From: Pelodictyon luteolum | Lineage (GTDB): Bacteria > Bacteroidota > Chlorobiia > Chlorobiales > Chlorobiaceae | Assembly (NCBI RefSeq): GCF_001622165.1 | Contig: NZ_LVWG01000029.1 | Span: 1-57,689 of the forward strand | DNA length: 57,689 bases | Reading direction: 5' to 3' | Shown: piece after piece, positions 47,274 to 56,092 of the stretch | How positions within the stretch are numbered: the first letter of the stretch is position 1 | How the letters are laid out: the number at the start of each line of letters is the position of its first letter | Made by a program: the position numbers and the translations under genes | Notes under the pieces: generated by a model | Database searches by the model: none | What the model was told of the DNA's origin: nothing | The model's input: only the letters and a program-made list of their open reading frames with translations

Positions 47274-48143
47274 ATGCTGGTCAAAGAGATCCTGAACACG
47301 GCCGAAAAGCCGGTATTCAGTTTTGAGTTCTTCCCCCCGAAAAAAGATGAAGACTGGGAGACGCTGTTCGACACCATCAAAGCCCTCTCCCCCCTGAACC
47401 CGTCCTATGTCAGCGTCACCTACGGCGCAGGCGGCTCAACCCGTACCCGCACCCATGATCTGGTGACCCGCATCCAGAAAGAGACCGGCCTGTCCGTCGT
47501 TTCCCACCTGACCTGCATCTCTTCAAGCAGAGAAGAGACCGGGACCATCATGGAAAACTACCGCCAGCATGGCATCAACAACGTCCTTGCCCTCAGAGGA
47601 GACAAGCCGGCCGGGGCCGCCACGCTTGCTGAAGCAATAAAGGATTTCCCCCATGCCATCGATCTGGTCCGGTTCATAAAAACCAACTACCCCGACTTCG
47701 GTGTCGGCGTGGCAGGGTTCCCGGAAGGCCATCCCGAAACGCCCAACAGGCTTACGGAAATAGAGTATCTGAAGGAAAAGGTCGATGCCGGCGCAGACTA
47801 CATTGTCACCCAGCTCTTCTTCGACAACCGGGACTTCTTTGATTTCAGGGACCGCTGCAGACTGGCCGGCATCACAGTACCGATCATTGCCGGCATCATG
47901 CCTGTGACGACGAAGAAAGGCATGATCAGAATGTCCGAACTCGCTCTCGGTGCGCGCATTCCCGCTCCGCTTCAGGAAAAAGTAATGGCTGCATCAAGCG
48001 AGGACGAAGTTGCCTCGCTCGGCATTGAGTGGGCAACCCGACAGGTCCAGGAGCTTGTCGACAACCATGTCCGCGGCATCCATTTCTACACACTGAACAT
48101 GGCCGACGCAACCCTCAGAATCTTCAGGAACCTCCACGCCTGA
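47274..48143 (+). CDS. metF: 5,10-methylenetetrahydrofolate reductase
   Basis: The flavin enzyme of 289 residues makes 5-methyl-THF for methionine synthesis. Motifs: FSFEFFPPKKDEDWE, YVSVTYGAGGSTR, VVSHLTCI, LALRGDKPAG, DYIVTQLFFDNRDFFDF and the ending GIHFYTLNMADAT. GTG 47268 is an alternative start two codons earlier; neither has a clear ribosome-binding site. The short gap to comEC means the two promoters must overlap the other gene's start. Confidence 0.96.
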   Translation: MLVKEILNTAEKPVFSFEFFPPKKDEDWETLFDTIKALSPLNPSYVSVTYGAGGSTRTRTHDLVTRIQKETGLSVVSHLTCISSSREETGTIMENYRQHGINNVLALRGDKPAGAATLAEAIKDFPHAIDLVRFIKTNYPDFGVGVAGFPEGHPETPNRLTEIEYLKEKVDAGADYIVTQLFFDNRDFFDFRDRCRLAGITVPIIAGIMPVTTKKGMIRMSELALGARIPAPLQEKVMAASSEDEVASLGIEWATRQVQELVDNHVRGIHFYTLNMADATLRIFRNLHA

Positions 48144-48197
48144 GCCGTACTCCCCTTTCGGGGTTCTGGTCCGGATCACGGACCGGAATCATGTGCC

Positions 48198-49448
48198 CTA
48201 CACCTCGTTCTGTATCAGCTGTTCAAAGCTTTCACGCCGGCGGATGACCTGTACGTCACTCCCCGCCACCATCACCTCGGCAGGACGAAGCCGTCCGTTA
48301 TAGTTGCTTGACATAACCGCGCCATAAGCACCTACCGTCATCACGGCAAGCAATTCACCCTCAGGAGCATCGCCGATTGAACGATGGCGTGCGAAGAAAT
48401 CACTTGACTCGCAGATCGGACCCACCACGTCAGCAACAACCGTTTTATCATGATCGGTCACGCTGAGAACCTCATGATGCGATTGATAGAGCGCAGGACG
48501 GATGAGCTCGGTCATGCCACCGTCTACTACGAAAAACTCTTTTCCGGTATGGTTGCGCTTCCGGTACAGAATCCTGGTCAAAAGCACGGAAGCATTGGCA
48601 AGCAGAAACCTTCCCGGCTCAAAAATCACCTTCACGCCGGTAGGCTTCAGCATCGGAATGATCTTGTCGGCAAAGCGGTCGAGCGGAGTCTCAGGCTTCA
48701 TCGGGTCGTAGGTTGCAGGGAACCCGCCACCGATGTCCAGGAACTCCACCCCAAAGCCCTTACTGCGTGAATAATTGAAGATATCGAGCAGTTTGGTAAT
48801 GGCTGCGACATAGAACTCGGGATCGAAAATCTGCGATCCGATATGCATGTCGAGTCCAGTAAGAAGAACATTGTCGAGCTCCCCCAGAAGCGAGAAAACC
48901 TCAGGAAGCTCAGCCTCATCAATCCCGAACTTCTCCTTGCTGTCGCCAGTGGTGATGTAAGGGTGGGTTTCAGCGGTGACATTGGGGTTGATGCGCAGGG
49001 CCACGGGAGCCTTGAGACCTCTTGCAGCGGCAATGGTATTGATTGCCCGGAGTTCTGAGAGCGATTCCGCCTTCAGCATGAGTACCCCGCTTTCAAGCGC
49101 ATAGGCAATTTCATCGGGGCGTTTGCCGACACCGGCAAAAATAATCCGGTTTCCGGGAACACCGGCCTTAAGGGCGCGGAACAGTTCCCCGGCAGAATTG
49201 ACGTCGCACCCGCATCCAAGATCGCCAAGGGTCTTTATGACACTGAGGTTGAAATTCGCCTTCACCGAATAGCAGGTAAAGTGTTCCAGACCGGAAAAAG
49301 CCGCTTCAAATTCGCGGTACCGGTCTTCGATGCTGTGTTTCGAAGTGACGTAGAGAGGGGTCCCCCACCTGGAGGCCAAATCTTCAAGGGCGACGCCTTC
49401 ACAGAAGAGCGCTCCGTTATCGTAGTGGAATGCAGTGCGGTCGAGCAA
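48198..49448 (-). CDS. lysA: Diaminopimelate decarboxylase
   Basis: The 416-residue PLP enzyme converts meso-diaminopimelate to lysine. It has the PLP lysine in YSVKANFNLSVIK, HIGSQIFD, LDIGGGFPATYD, EPGRFLLANASVLLTRI and the catalytic CESSDFFA. It faces metF across 54 bp that hold the perfect hairpin GGTCCG-GATCA-CGGACC (48168-48184), without a T-tract. Upstream, 49449-49711 holds nothing I recognise. Confidence 0.96.
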   Translation of the reverse strand: MLDRTAFHYDNGALFCEGVALEDLASRWGTPLYVTSKHSIEDRYREFEAAFSGLEHFTCYSVKANFNLSVIKTLGDLGCGCDVNSAGELFRALKAGVPGNRIIFAGVGKRPDEIAYALESGVLMLKAESLSELRAINTIAAARGLKAPVALRINPNVTAETHPYITTGDSKEKFGIDEAELPEVFSLLGELDNVLLTGLDMHIGSQIFDPEFYVAAITKLLDIFNYSRSKGFGVEFLDIGGGFPATYDPMKPETPLDRFADKIIPMLKPTGVKVIFEPGRFLLANASVLLTRILYRKRNHTGKEFFVVDGGMTELIRPALYQSHHEVLSVTDHDKTVVADVVGPICESSDFFARHRSIGDAPEGELLAVMTVGAYGAVMSSNYNGRLRPAEVMVAGSDVQVIRRRESFEQLIQNEV

Positions 49449-49711
49449 GATGCAGCAGAATTTTGTGGTTGTCAGGGAACGTTACTTTGTACTGAATGAT
49501 GAAGATACCAAAAATCCTGCGGTTTTCGGAGCAGGCTCCCAAGCCCCGGCAGCACAAGCCGGACGAATTCCTTCCTGCAGCTGGAACCAAATCATTGAAG
49601 TGGATGTTTTTCAAACGCCAGCAGTCAAAGCCGTAGGGCTCCCGGCACGCGCAGTATGATGACAACCAGAAGTGATACTTTATACCATGAAACCCATCAA
49701 CAGGAGAGAAC

Positions 49712-49867
49712 ATGTCGAACAAGAGCAAAGAAGAGATGCCTGAAGAACAGATCAGCAGGGAAGAGGAAATCAGGCTTGCGGCTTACTTCCTCTGGGAACA
49801 AAAGGGCAGGAGGAGCGGTAGCGACGTTGAGGACTGGCTTGAGGCCGAAGAAAGCCTTATGCACTAG
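49712..49867 (+). CDS. DUF2934 small protein
   Basis: The 51-residue protein contains [18 protein letters not shown] followed by [15 protein letters not shown], the DUF2934 pattern. The ribosome-binding site AGGAG is 7 nt from the ATG and a terminator follows the stop, so it is a complete single-gene unit. The function of DUF2934 is not known; the fold is predicted to be two short helices. Confidence 0.8.
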   Translation: MSNKSKEEMPEEQISREEEIRLAAYFLWEQKGRRSGSDVEDWLEAEESLMH

Positions 49868-49895
49868 ATAGCAATCACTGCAGGGATGCTCTCAG

Positions 49896-49925
49896 AGGGC
49901 CGCTCCATAGGGGCGGCCCTTTCTA
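49896..49925 (+). terminator. Rho-independent terminator after the DUF2934 gene
   Basis: AGGGCCGC (49896-49903) and GCGGCCCT (49913-49920) pair perfectly around TCCATAGGG and are followed by TTTCT. Confidence 0.8.
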
Positions 49926-49971
49926 TTCAGACATCAACTCACTAGGAAGACAGGAAAGAACGGGTTCTTAT

Positions 49972-50000
49972 TTGCAAAATCTAGCAGGTCGTCTTATATT
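49972..50000 (+). promoter_or_regulatory. Candidate promoter for rpmG
   Basis: TTGCAA (49972-49977) and TATATT (49995-50000) are 17 bp apart, 45 bp before the rpmG start. Confidence 0.65.
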
Positions 50001-50044
50001 CACTGCTCTTTACAATTTATCCCCTACATACCAGGAAGCGAATC

Positions 50045-50227
50045 ATGGCCAAAGGAAAAGAAAACAGAATCGTTATAACGCTTGAGTGCACTGAAGCCAA
50101 AAAAGAAGGAAAAACGGTTTCGAGGTACAGCACGACGAAAAACAAAAAGAACACCACCGAAAGGCTCATCCTGAAGAAATACAACCCCAACCTGCAGCGC
50201 CACACCCTGCACAAGGAGATCAAGTAA
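50045..50227 (+). CDS. rpmG: 50S ribosomal protein L33
   Basis: The 60-residue protein has the L33 pattern: [46 protein letters not shown]. The zinc cysteines of C+ L33 forms are absent except for one, so this is the C- (zinc-free) type. AGGAAG lies 6 nt before the ATG. tRNA-Leu follows 62 bp later, probably on the same transcript. Confidence 0.96.
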   Translation: MAKGKENRIVITLECTEAKKEGKTVSRYSTTKNKKNTTERLILKKYNPNLQRHTLHKEIK

Positions 50228-50289
50228 TTTTTGTTTTTTGCATTGTAGCCAAAAAGAGCTTATTTGTTTTTGTTTCAGCATAACGCGTT

Positions 50290-50371
50290 GCCCGAATGGC
50301 GGAACTGGTAGACGCACTCGTTTCAGGGACGAGCGCCGCAAGGTGTAGGAGTTCGAATCTCCTTTCGGGCA
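50290..50371 (+). tRNA. tRNA-Leu (CAG)
   Basis: The 82-nt class II tRNA has acceptor GCCCGAA / TTCGGGC, discriminator A, D-arm GGCGGAACTGGTAGACGC, anticodon stem CTCGT / ACGAG with loop TTCAGGG (CAG), a short variable arm and T-arm AGGAG TTCGAAT CTCCT. CCA is not encoded. Confidence 0.95.
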
Positions 50372-50472
50372 CAAACAAGTTTCCTTAGCGATATGCACAA
50401 GAGGTCCCTCATCAAAGTTTCTGCAGACGGTTCAGTTAAGTCTGTTATTTCACATACCACCCGGCAGAGCGT

Positions 50473-50502
50473 GCACCTTTTCACTGAAAAGGTGCTTTTT
50501 TT
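50473..50502 (+). terminator. Rho-independent terminator after tRNA-Leu
   Basis: GCACCTTTT (50473-50481) and AAAAGGTGC (50487-50495) pair perfectly around CACTG, followed by seven T. Confidence 0.9.
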
Positions 50503-50532
50503 ATGCCTCAATAATCCAAAACACAAGCAGTA

Positions 50533-51333
50533 GTGGATCATACGAAAATCAACCTCCTCGTCAGGCTGCAGCACCTTGACAACCAGATAGAAAAAATCGT
50601 CAGCCTCCAGAAAGGCCTGCCGGAAGAGATCAGCGCCCTGGAAGAGGATCTGGCATTCACAACCCGCCAGATCGCAGCCCGCAGCAAAACCGCCGAGGAG
50701 CACCTGAAGCTCCGCCAGTCGTTCAATGAAATCATTAACGGCTGCCACGAGAGGATCCAGTCCTTCAAGGAGAAACAGACCCTTGCCAGGAACAACAAGG
50801 AATATGACGCCCTCTCCAAGCAGATCGAGTATGAAGAAAAGGAGATCGCCCAAGCCGAAATACGTCTGCAGGACATCAGCCAGGGAGAACAGCGCAAGGA
50901 AGAGCTTCAGAAAAAAGGCCGGCAACTGATCGAAGAAAACCGTTACGACGAAATGACGGAAGACATGATGCCCGACGATGTCCTCCAGCAGCAGTTGACT
51001 GATCTGGATAAACAGGTCAAACATAAAAAAGAGGAACTCAACGGCATCGTCATCGAGACCGAAGACGAGGTCAAAGCGCTCCGGAAGAAAATCGAAGCGC
51101 AGAGGGAAATCATCAAGACCGAGTCCAAGCGCCTCCTCGACAAATACGACCACCTCCGCAGCGGCACCCTCCAGAATGCCGTCGTCAGGCTGAACCGCAA
51201 CGCATGTTCCGGCTGTAATACCCGTGTACCTACCAACCGTCACACCATGATTGTGCAGGGCGGGTTCTACCTCTGCGAGTCATGCGGCCGCATCGTCGTT
51301 CACGAAAGACTGTTCGAAGAAGCTGAAGACTGA
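50533..51333 (+). CDS. C4-type zinc ribbon coiled-coil protein (DUF164)
   Basis: The first ~205 of 266 residues form a long antiparallel coiled coil (LVRLQHLDNQIEKIVSLQKGLP...; LRKKIEAQREIIKTESKRLLDKY). A C-terminal zinc ribbon follows, with CSGCNTRVPTNR and CESCGRIVVH, four cysteines in two CxxC pairs. This matches the DUF164/CT398 family, reported to interact with secretion or nucleic-acid partners in Chlamydia. The start is GTG 50533. The gene lies between the tRNA-Leu terminator and rnpB. Confidence 0.9.
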   Translation: MDHTKINLLVRLQHLDNQIEKIVSLQKGLPEEISALEEDLAFTTRQIAARSKTAEEHLKLRQSFNEIINGCHERIQSFKEKQTLARNNKEYDALSKQIEYEEKEIAQAEIRLQDISQGEQRKEELQKKGRQLIEENRYDEMTEDMMPDDVLQQQLTDLDKQVKHKKEELNGIVIETEDEVKALRKKIEAQREIIKTESKRLLDKYDHLRSGTLQNAVVRLNRNACSGCNTRVPTNRHTMIVQGGFYLCESCGRIVVHERLFEEAED

Positions 51334-51409
51334 CCTCCGATAACGAGGAATGTTCTTCAGGTTATCCTTGTTCTTTTATTCGTCTCTCAAGAGATTCTTT
51401 AGCTGAAAC

Positions 51410-51798
51410 CGCAAGTGTGCAGCCGCTCTGCGCCTCCGGGTGCAGGGAGGAAAGTCCGAACTTCACAGGGCAGGGTGCCGGTCGAGATACCCGAAAGGGA
51501 ATCAAGCCCGGGTATGGCGGTGCAAATCGTCCATAACAGAGAGCGCAGCAGAAAGCAGACCGCTCCGGGAAACCGGAGTAAGGGTGAAACGGCGGTGTAA
51601 GAGACCACCAGGCATTCCGGTAACGGGATGCGCTATGCAAACCTCCCCGAAGCAAGGCTGAATAGGAAAGCTTTTCCCGTAAGGGAAAGAGGGCGGCCCG
51701 CCCGATTCCGCAAGGAGAGTTTTCGGGTAGGCCGCATTAGATAAATGGCTGCAGTTTTACCCGGCACGCCGGATAATTCACAGAATTCGGCTTATATC
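51410..51798 (+). ncRNA. rnpB: RNase P RNA
   Basis: The catalytic RNA of RNase P is seen by its conserved regions: AGGGAGGAAAGTCCGAAC (CR-I, 51453 onward), ACAGAGAGCGCAGCAG, GGGTGAAACGGCGGTGTAAG (CR-II/III area), AGAGGGCGGCCCGC..., TAGATAAATGGCTGC (CR-IV) and CACAGAATTCGGCTTA (CR-V). The helix P1 probably joins GCAGCCG near 51419 with CGGCTT at 51788. The ends are estimated to within about 10 bases. The 3' end overlaps the last codon(s) of the convergent histidine kinase gene. Confidence 0.93.
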
Positions 51799-54095
51799 TT
51801 CGGTTTCGGCTTTTTTATTTTCCCTCCGGGGCCGGCAATAAGCCCCGATACCCCCTCAAGCAGATCCTTTACGGAAAACGGCTTGTGCAGATGCCCGACC
51901 CCCGATTCCGGAACCCCTTCTTTTTCAAGCACACTCGCGGCATAGCCCGACATGAAGAGAACCCGCATGGCCGGACAGAGGTGGCGCAGTTCCAGATACA
52001 GTTCACGACCATTCATCCCCGGCATGATAATATCGGTAAGGAGCAGATCTGGACAGCAGGAACCATTCTGAAGGGCCGCCCTCGCCGATGAGGCACCATC
52101 TGCCTCAATAACCCGGTAGCCGTAATGACGGAGTGCATCGGCAACAAACGAACGCACAACGGCACTGTCCTCCACCACCAGCACGCTTTCACCACCCGCA
52201 ACAGGAGGGCTGAACGCAGTGCCTGCATCCGTCTGCGATGAAGCAGGATCTCCAGGAGAGACTGGAATATACACGGTAAAGGAAGCGCCTTCTCCGGGGT
52301 TGCTTGCAACCGCGACCATCCCGTTATGCTGGCGGGCAATGCCGTATACGGTCGCCAGACCGAGACCTGTGCCGCTCCCCTTCTCTTTCGTCGTGAAAAA
52401 CGGCTCAAAAACCCGCTCCAACGTCTCGCTGTCCATGCCCGAACCGCTGTCAGTGAACGAAAGGGCCGCACAGTCCACGGGACCGATCTCGTCGAGAGCC
52501 TCTCTCGGCAACCGGTCGGCATCAACTTTTTCGGTACATATCGAAAGTCGGCCTCCACCCGGCATCGCATGCTGCGCATTGACGGCCAGGTTCATCATGA
52601 CCTGCTCGATCTGGCCTATGTCTCCCTCAATCACGAGCGCTCCTTCAGCAAGTGTTTCTTCAATGGCGATATCCTCCGGCAACGTACGGCGAAGAAGGGG
52701 CAGAAACCCCCTTACGACGGCGTTGAGGTCCAGCACCCTGAAATCAAGCGACTGGCGACGACTGAATGCAAGCAGCTGGCGGATCAGGTCGCGGGCACGG
52801 ATCCCTGCGCCGTGGATGGCCCGGATATCCTGCAGACGCTCATCATCAGGACCGAACTGCGTGTCAAGAATCTCGGCATATCCGAGAATAGGCGTCAGAA
52901 GGTTATTTAGATCATGGGCCACGCCGCCGGCCAGCCTGCCGATAGACTCCATTTTCTGAGACTGGAACAGATCCTGCCTGAGCCGTAATCGCTCCGCTTC
53001 AGCACGGTGCCGTTCAGTAGTGTCATGCACGAACACAAGCGCACCGTGATGAGCGTCATGCATGAACGGGACTGCTGACACATCGGCATCGAAAAAAGAG
53101 CCGTCGCAACGCAGGAACCGACGTTCTTCAGGAAACGGAAGGCCGATCCGCTCTTCGTTGAGCTTCCGGATCCGCTCGAGTACCCGTTCACGGAAATCCG
53201 GATGCAGATGATCGACCACCGGACGGGAAAGCATCTCCTCTTCCTTTGCCGCCCCGAACATCCTGAGCGCTGCGGGGTTAAGGTAGGCGAACGTACCGCC
53301 GGTCTGAATGAATATCCCGTCGGGAGCCGACTCCACAACAGCACGAAAGCGCGCCTCGCTCTCCCGGAGAGCCTTTTCGGCCTCACGACGTTCCGTGATG
53401 TCTTCAGCTGTAACGATCTGATAGAGTGGCTCGCCATGCTCGTCACGCACGAAAACAATGTCGATCTGGACCGGCACCAGCGAACCGTCCTTGCGGCTCT
53501 TGAAGGCCTCGAACTTACAGGAGCCACTCTCGGCTGAACGAAGGAGGCAGGAGCTGACAACGTCTTTCTGTGAATCCGGATAGAACTCCATCAGGTGCAT
53601 CCCGATCATCTCTTCGACCGTTCGGCCGTGCAGCCCGGCATAAGCAGGGTTGCAGGCAAGAATGCGCCGGGTATCGGGATCCTCGAGTGCTAAGCCGTGG
53701 GTACAGTGCTGAAACGCATCGGTCAAAAGACGGGTCTTCCGGGCAGCCTGCATCCGTCCGGTAATATTGCGGGCAACCGCATAGACAACACCGTCTTCGG
53801 CCGGGGAAGCGTTCCACTCCATCCAGAGCCAGTCACCGCTCCGGGACTGCAGACGGTTGATGAAATTGACGGTACGCTGTCCGGACCGCTGTCGCTCCAT
53901 CTCCCGTTTCGTCGAAGAGCGATCGTCGGGATGCAGAAGACGATAGAGCGACATCGAGAGCAGTTCCCTCGCAGTGTAGCCGAGATGTTTCTGCCAGGCG
54001 GCATTTACCTGCAGAAGCTTTCCCTCGATCGACATCATGCAGAGCATGTCGGGAACAAGTTCAAAAAAATGCCCGGCATCAAACGAACGCGCCAT
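51792..54095 (-). CDS. Hybrid sensor histidine kinase with three PAS domains
   Basis: Numbered from an upstream ATG at 54116, the protein has PAS domains at about 15-125, 130-245 and 250-375, a HisKA domain with phospho-His401 in RLAGGVAHDLNNLLTP, an HATPase domain (NAQHAMPGGG; DSGSGM; GSGTGLGLATVYG), and a receiver domain with Asp695 in LLTDIIMPGMNG and Lys745. There are no membrane segments, so it senses a cytoplasmic signal; no haem or flavin motif is clear. ATG 54095 is preferred because AAAGGGG lies 4 nt before it. No response regulator gene is adjacent. The 3' end overlaps rnpB. Confidence 0.93.
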   Translation of the reverse strand: MARSFDAGHFFELVPDMLCMMSIEGKLLQVNAAWQKHLGYTARELLSMSLYRLLHPDDRSSTKREMERQRSGQRTVNFINRLQSRSGDWLWMEWNASPAEDGVVYAVARNITGRMQAARKTRLLTDAFQHCTHGLALEDPDTRRILACNPAYAGLHGRTVEEMIGMHLMEFYPDSQKDVVSSCLLRSAESGSCKFEAFKSRKDGSLVPVQIDIVFVRDEHGEPLYQIVTAEDITERREAEKALRESEARFRAVVESAPDGIFIQTGGTFAYLNPAALRMFGAAKEEEMLSRPVVDHLHPDFRERVLERIRKLNEERIGLPFPEERRFLRCDGSFFDADVSAVPFMHDAHHGALVFVHDTTERHRAEAERLRLRQDLFQSQKMESIGRLAGGVAHDLNNLLTPILGYAEILDTQFGPDDERLQDIRAIHGAGIRARDLIRQLLAFSRRQSLDFRVLDLNAVVRGFLPLLRRTLPEDIAIEETLAEGALVIEGDIGQIEQVMMNLAVNAQHAMPGGGRLSICTEKVDADRLPREALDEIGPVDCAALSFTDSGSGMDSETLERVFEPFFTTKEKGSGTGLGLATVYGIARQHNGMVAVASNPGEGASFTVYIPVSPGDPASSQTDAGTAFSPPVAGGESVLVVEDSAVVRSFVADALRHYGYRVIEADGASSARAALQNGSCCPDLLLTDIIMPGMNGRELYLELRHLCPAMRVLFMSGYAASVLEKEGVPESGVGHLHKPFSVKDLLEGVSGLIAGPGGKIKKPKPKI

Positions 54096-54214
54096 ATATC
54101 CCCTTTCATTTTGCATGACAATGGACCGGTTACGTTGTCAATTGCGGAACTCAAACGCCCGCCCGATACTTGACCGGCAGGCATGCACATGCTTAAGGGG
54201 CCGGGGAAACCCTC

Positions 54215-54406
54215 TCAGGCATCTTCAGGACGCGCCTCGACGGATGGGGTACCGTTCAGGGCGATTGTCACGACAATGGTGACCGGCTTGCAGCAGACAG
54301 GGCAGTCCTCTGTGTATTCCTGATTTCCTGCAGCACAGTCGATTTCAAGATCCATGGCCTCCCCACAATAAGGGCAAGGCACGGAAACGGATTCCAGAAG
54401 GTTCAT
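54215..54406 (-). CDS. CPXCG-motif cysteine-rich small protein
   Basis: The 63-residue protein has CPYCG at 11-15 and CPVCC at 35-39, the two CxxC zinc-binding knuckles of the CPXCG family. Between them is EIDCAAGNQEYTEDC. The function is unknown. It is a single-gene unit between the kinase and the aminotransferase. Confidence 0.88.
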   Translation of the reverse strand: MNLLESVSVPCPYCGEAMDLEIDCAAGNQEYTEDCPVCCKPVTIVVTIALNGTPSVEARPEDA

Positions 54407-54509
54407 GGCTTTATAGTAGTTTACGGTTTACAGCACCATACTCCTTCGTAGGGAGAGCACATACACCAACTTATAAAATATAACCGCGGGAACCCTCAAT
54501 CGGTTGCCT

Positions 54510-55667
54510 TCAGCGAAGAATCTGCAGGCCGCGGCACGCATCATCGAGCACCCCGTCTTCTTTTGCATAGCAGAACCGCACAAACGACTCCCCTTTTCCT
54601 CCGCTGTAGAAAGCACTGCCGGGCACTGAAGCCACGCCGGTCTTATGAAGGATATGGATGGCCCGTTCAAATGCATTCCGGCCGGGTATCCCGGTCACAT
54701 CCGCAAGAACATAGTATGCTCCGTCCGGAACGGCGGGCCTGAGCCCTGCCGCCGACAGCGCCGAGCAGAACCGGTCCCTTTTCAGCCGGTATTCCTCTGC
54801 AAGATCCCGGTAGTAGTCATCCCCGAGTTCATCCATCCCGCAAGCAACGCCAGCCTGCAAAGGCGCGGGAGCACAGACATACACCAGATCACTGAAATAC
54901 CCGATTGCTGCCGCCCACCGAGCATCTGCAATGGCGTAACCGATCCGCCATCCCGTCACGCTGTAGGTTTTCGACGCCCCCGAAATGGTGATGGTCCGTT
55001 CTTTCATGCCCGGAAGTGTCGCAAAGGGCAGGTGAGAAAGACCCCCGTACAGGAAATGTTCGTAAATCTCATCAGTGAAGACAAACAGGTCAAAGCGTTC
55101 GGCAGTGGCGGCAATGACCTCCAGTTCGCTTCTGGAAAACACCTTTCCGCAGGGGTTCGCGGGAGTGTTGACGATGATTCCCCGCGTCTTTGGTCCTACG
55201 GCGGACATGAGGTCTGCTTCGCTAAAAGACCATCCTTCGGGATTCAGTGGCAGAAATACGGGAACGGCTCCCGCTGACTGCAATGTGGTGACATGGTAGC
55301 CATAGAATGGCTCGAACACGATCACCTCGTCGCCCGGATCGAGCAACGCCTGAAAGGCACTGTAAAGGGCACCCGTGGCACCAGCCGTGACAACGATCTC
55401 ACTGTCGGGGTCGCACACCATGCCATACATACGCTGCTGCTTCTGCGCGATGGCCCGCCGAAGCACGCCGATGCCGACATGCGGCGTATAGGTGTTCAGG
55501 CCTCTCTGCATGGCATCGGCAGCCCCCCGCAGAACCACCTCAGGAACCGGGGTATCGCAGACGCCCTGCGCGAGGTTGATGCCGCCCTGGCGGCTGCATT
55601 CGAGGCTCATGCTGCGGATTTCCGACTGCATGACCGTACCGTGACGGTTGCTGAGGTGAAGGCTCAT
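54510..55667 (-). CDS. PLP-dependent aminotransferase, class I/II
   Basis: The 385-residue fold-type I aminotransferase has the lysine that binds PLP in TISGASKTYSVTGWRIGY, the NTPANPCGKVFSRSEL and FTDEIYEHFLY motifs, and the C-terminal Arg in ESFVRFCYAKED. The N-terminal GGINLAQGVCDTPVP resembles the kynurenine/methionine-type aminotransferases (YbdL, KAT). The exact amino acid is uncertain. ybeY lies 11 bp upstream. Confidence 0.9.
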   Translation of the reverse strand: MSLHLSNRHGTVMQSEIRSMSLECSRQGGINLAQGVCDTPVPEVVLRGAADAMQRGLNTYTPHVGIGVLRRAIAQKQQRMYGMVCDPDSEIVVTAGATGALYSAFQALLDPGDEVIVFEPFYGYHVTTLQSAGAVPVFLPLNPEGWSFSEADLMSAVGPKTRGIIVNTPANPCGKVFSRSELEVIAATAERFDLFVFTDEIYEHFLYGGLSHLPFATLPGMKERTITISGASKTYSVTGWRIGYAIADARWAAAIGYFSDLVYVCAPAPLQAGVACGMDELGDDYYRDLAEEYRLKRDRFCSALSAAGLRPAVPDGAYYVLADVTGIPGRNAFERAIHILHKTGVASVPGSAFYSGGKGESFVRFCYAKEDGVLDDACRGLQILR

Positions 55668-55678
55668 GGATTGAAATG

Positions 55679-56092
55679 TTATCGAAAAAGCTGTTGCAGG
55701 TAGCTATCCTCCCTCTCCGTCATACGGCGGCGGTCTTCGGGCAAATGGTCGTCATACCCGGCGAGGTGGAGAACGGAGTGGATGGTGACACGAAACAGTT
55801 CACGCTCGAAGTCCGTATTGAAGCACCGGGCGTTCTCTTCAATGACGTCGAGGCATATGTAGAATTCGCCCTCGACGTTCCCGCCGCTCCCGTAAGGAAA
55901 GGAAATGGTATCGGTAGGCCAGTCATGCTGCAGGTACTCCCGGTTGATGCGGCGGCTCATCCTGCTTCCGCAGTAAACCGCAGCAATCCCTAGAGCATGC
56001 CTGCCTTCGCCCTGGATGACGGTCTCCACCGCTCGACAAAGGAGTGCATCGTCGAGTTTCCGGCGGGTCGTGTTATGAATCTGCAACTGCAT
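55679..56092 (-). CDS. ybeY: Endoribonuclease YbeY (rRNA maturation)
   Basis: The 137-residue protein has the zinc motif in VTIHSVLHLAGYDDH (three His) near residues 108-122, plus SRRINREYLQHDWPTDTISFPYG upstream of it. YbeY matures the 3' end of 16S rRNA and assists ribosome quality control. Its start lies inside the 3' end of hflX (20-bp overlap), so the two are translated together. Confidence 0.95.
   Translation of the reverse strand: MQLQIHNTTRRKLDDALLCRAVETVIQGEGRHALGIAAVYCGSRMSRRINREYLQHDWPTDTISFPYGSGGNVEGEFYICLDVIEENARCFNTDFERELFRVTIHSVLHLAGYDDHLPEDRRRMTEREDSYLQQLFR

Noticed and set aside
48168-48184. GGTCCG/CGGACC hairpin as a terminator between metF and lysA
   Set aside because: No T-tract on either strand; mentioned only as context.
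49435-49659. 74-codon frame upstream of lysA
   Set aside because: No ribosome-binding site, overlaps the lysA start and resembles nothing.
51362-51661. Open frames on both strands at 51.4-51.7 kb
   Set aside because: They lie in RNase P RNA.
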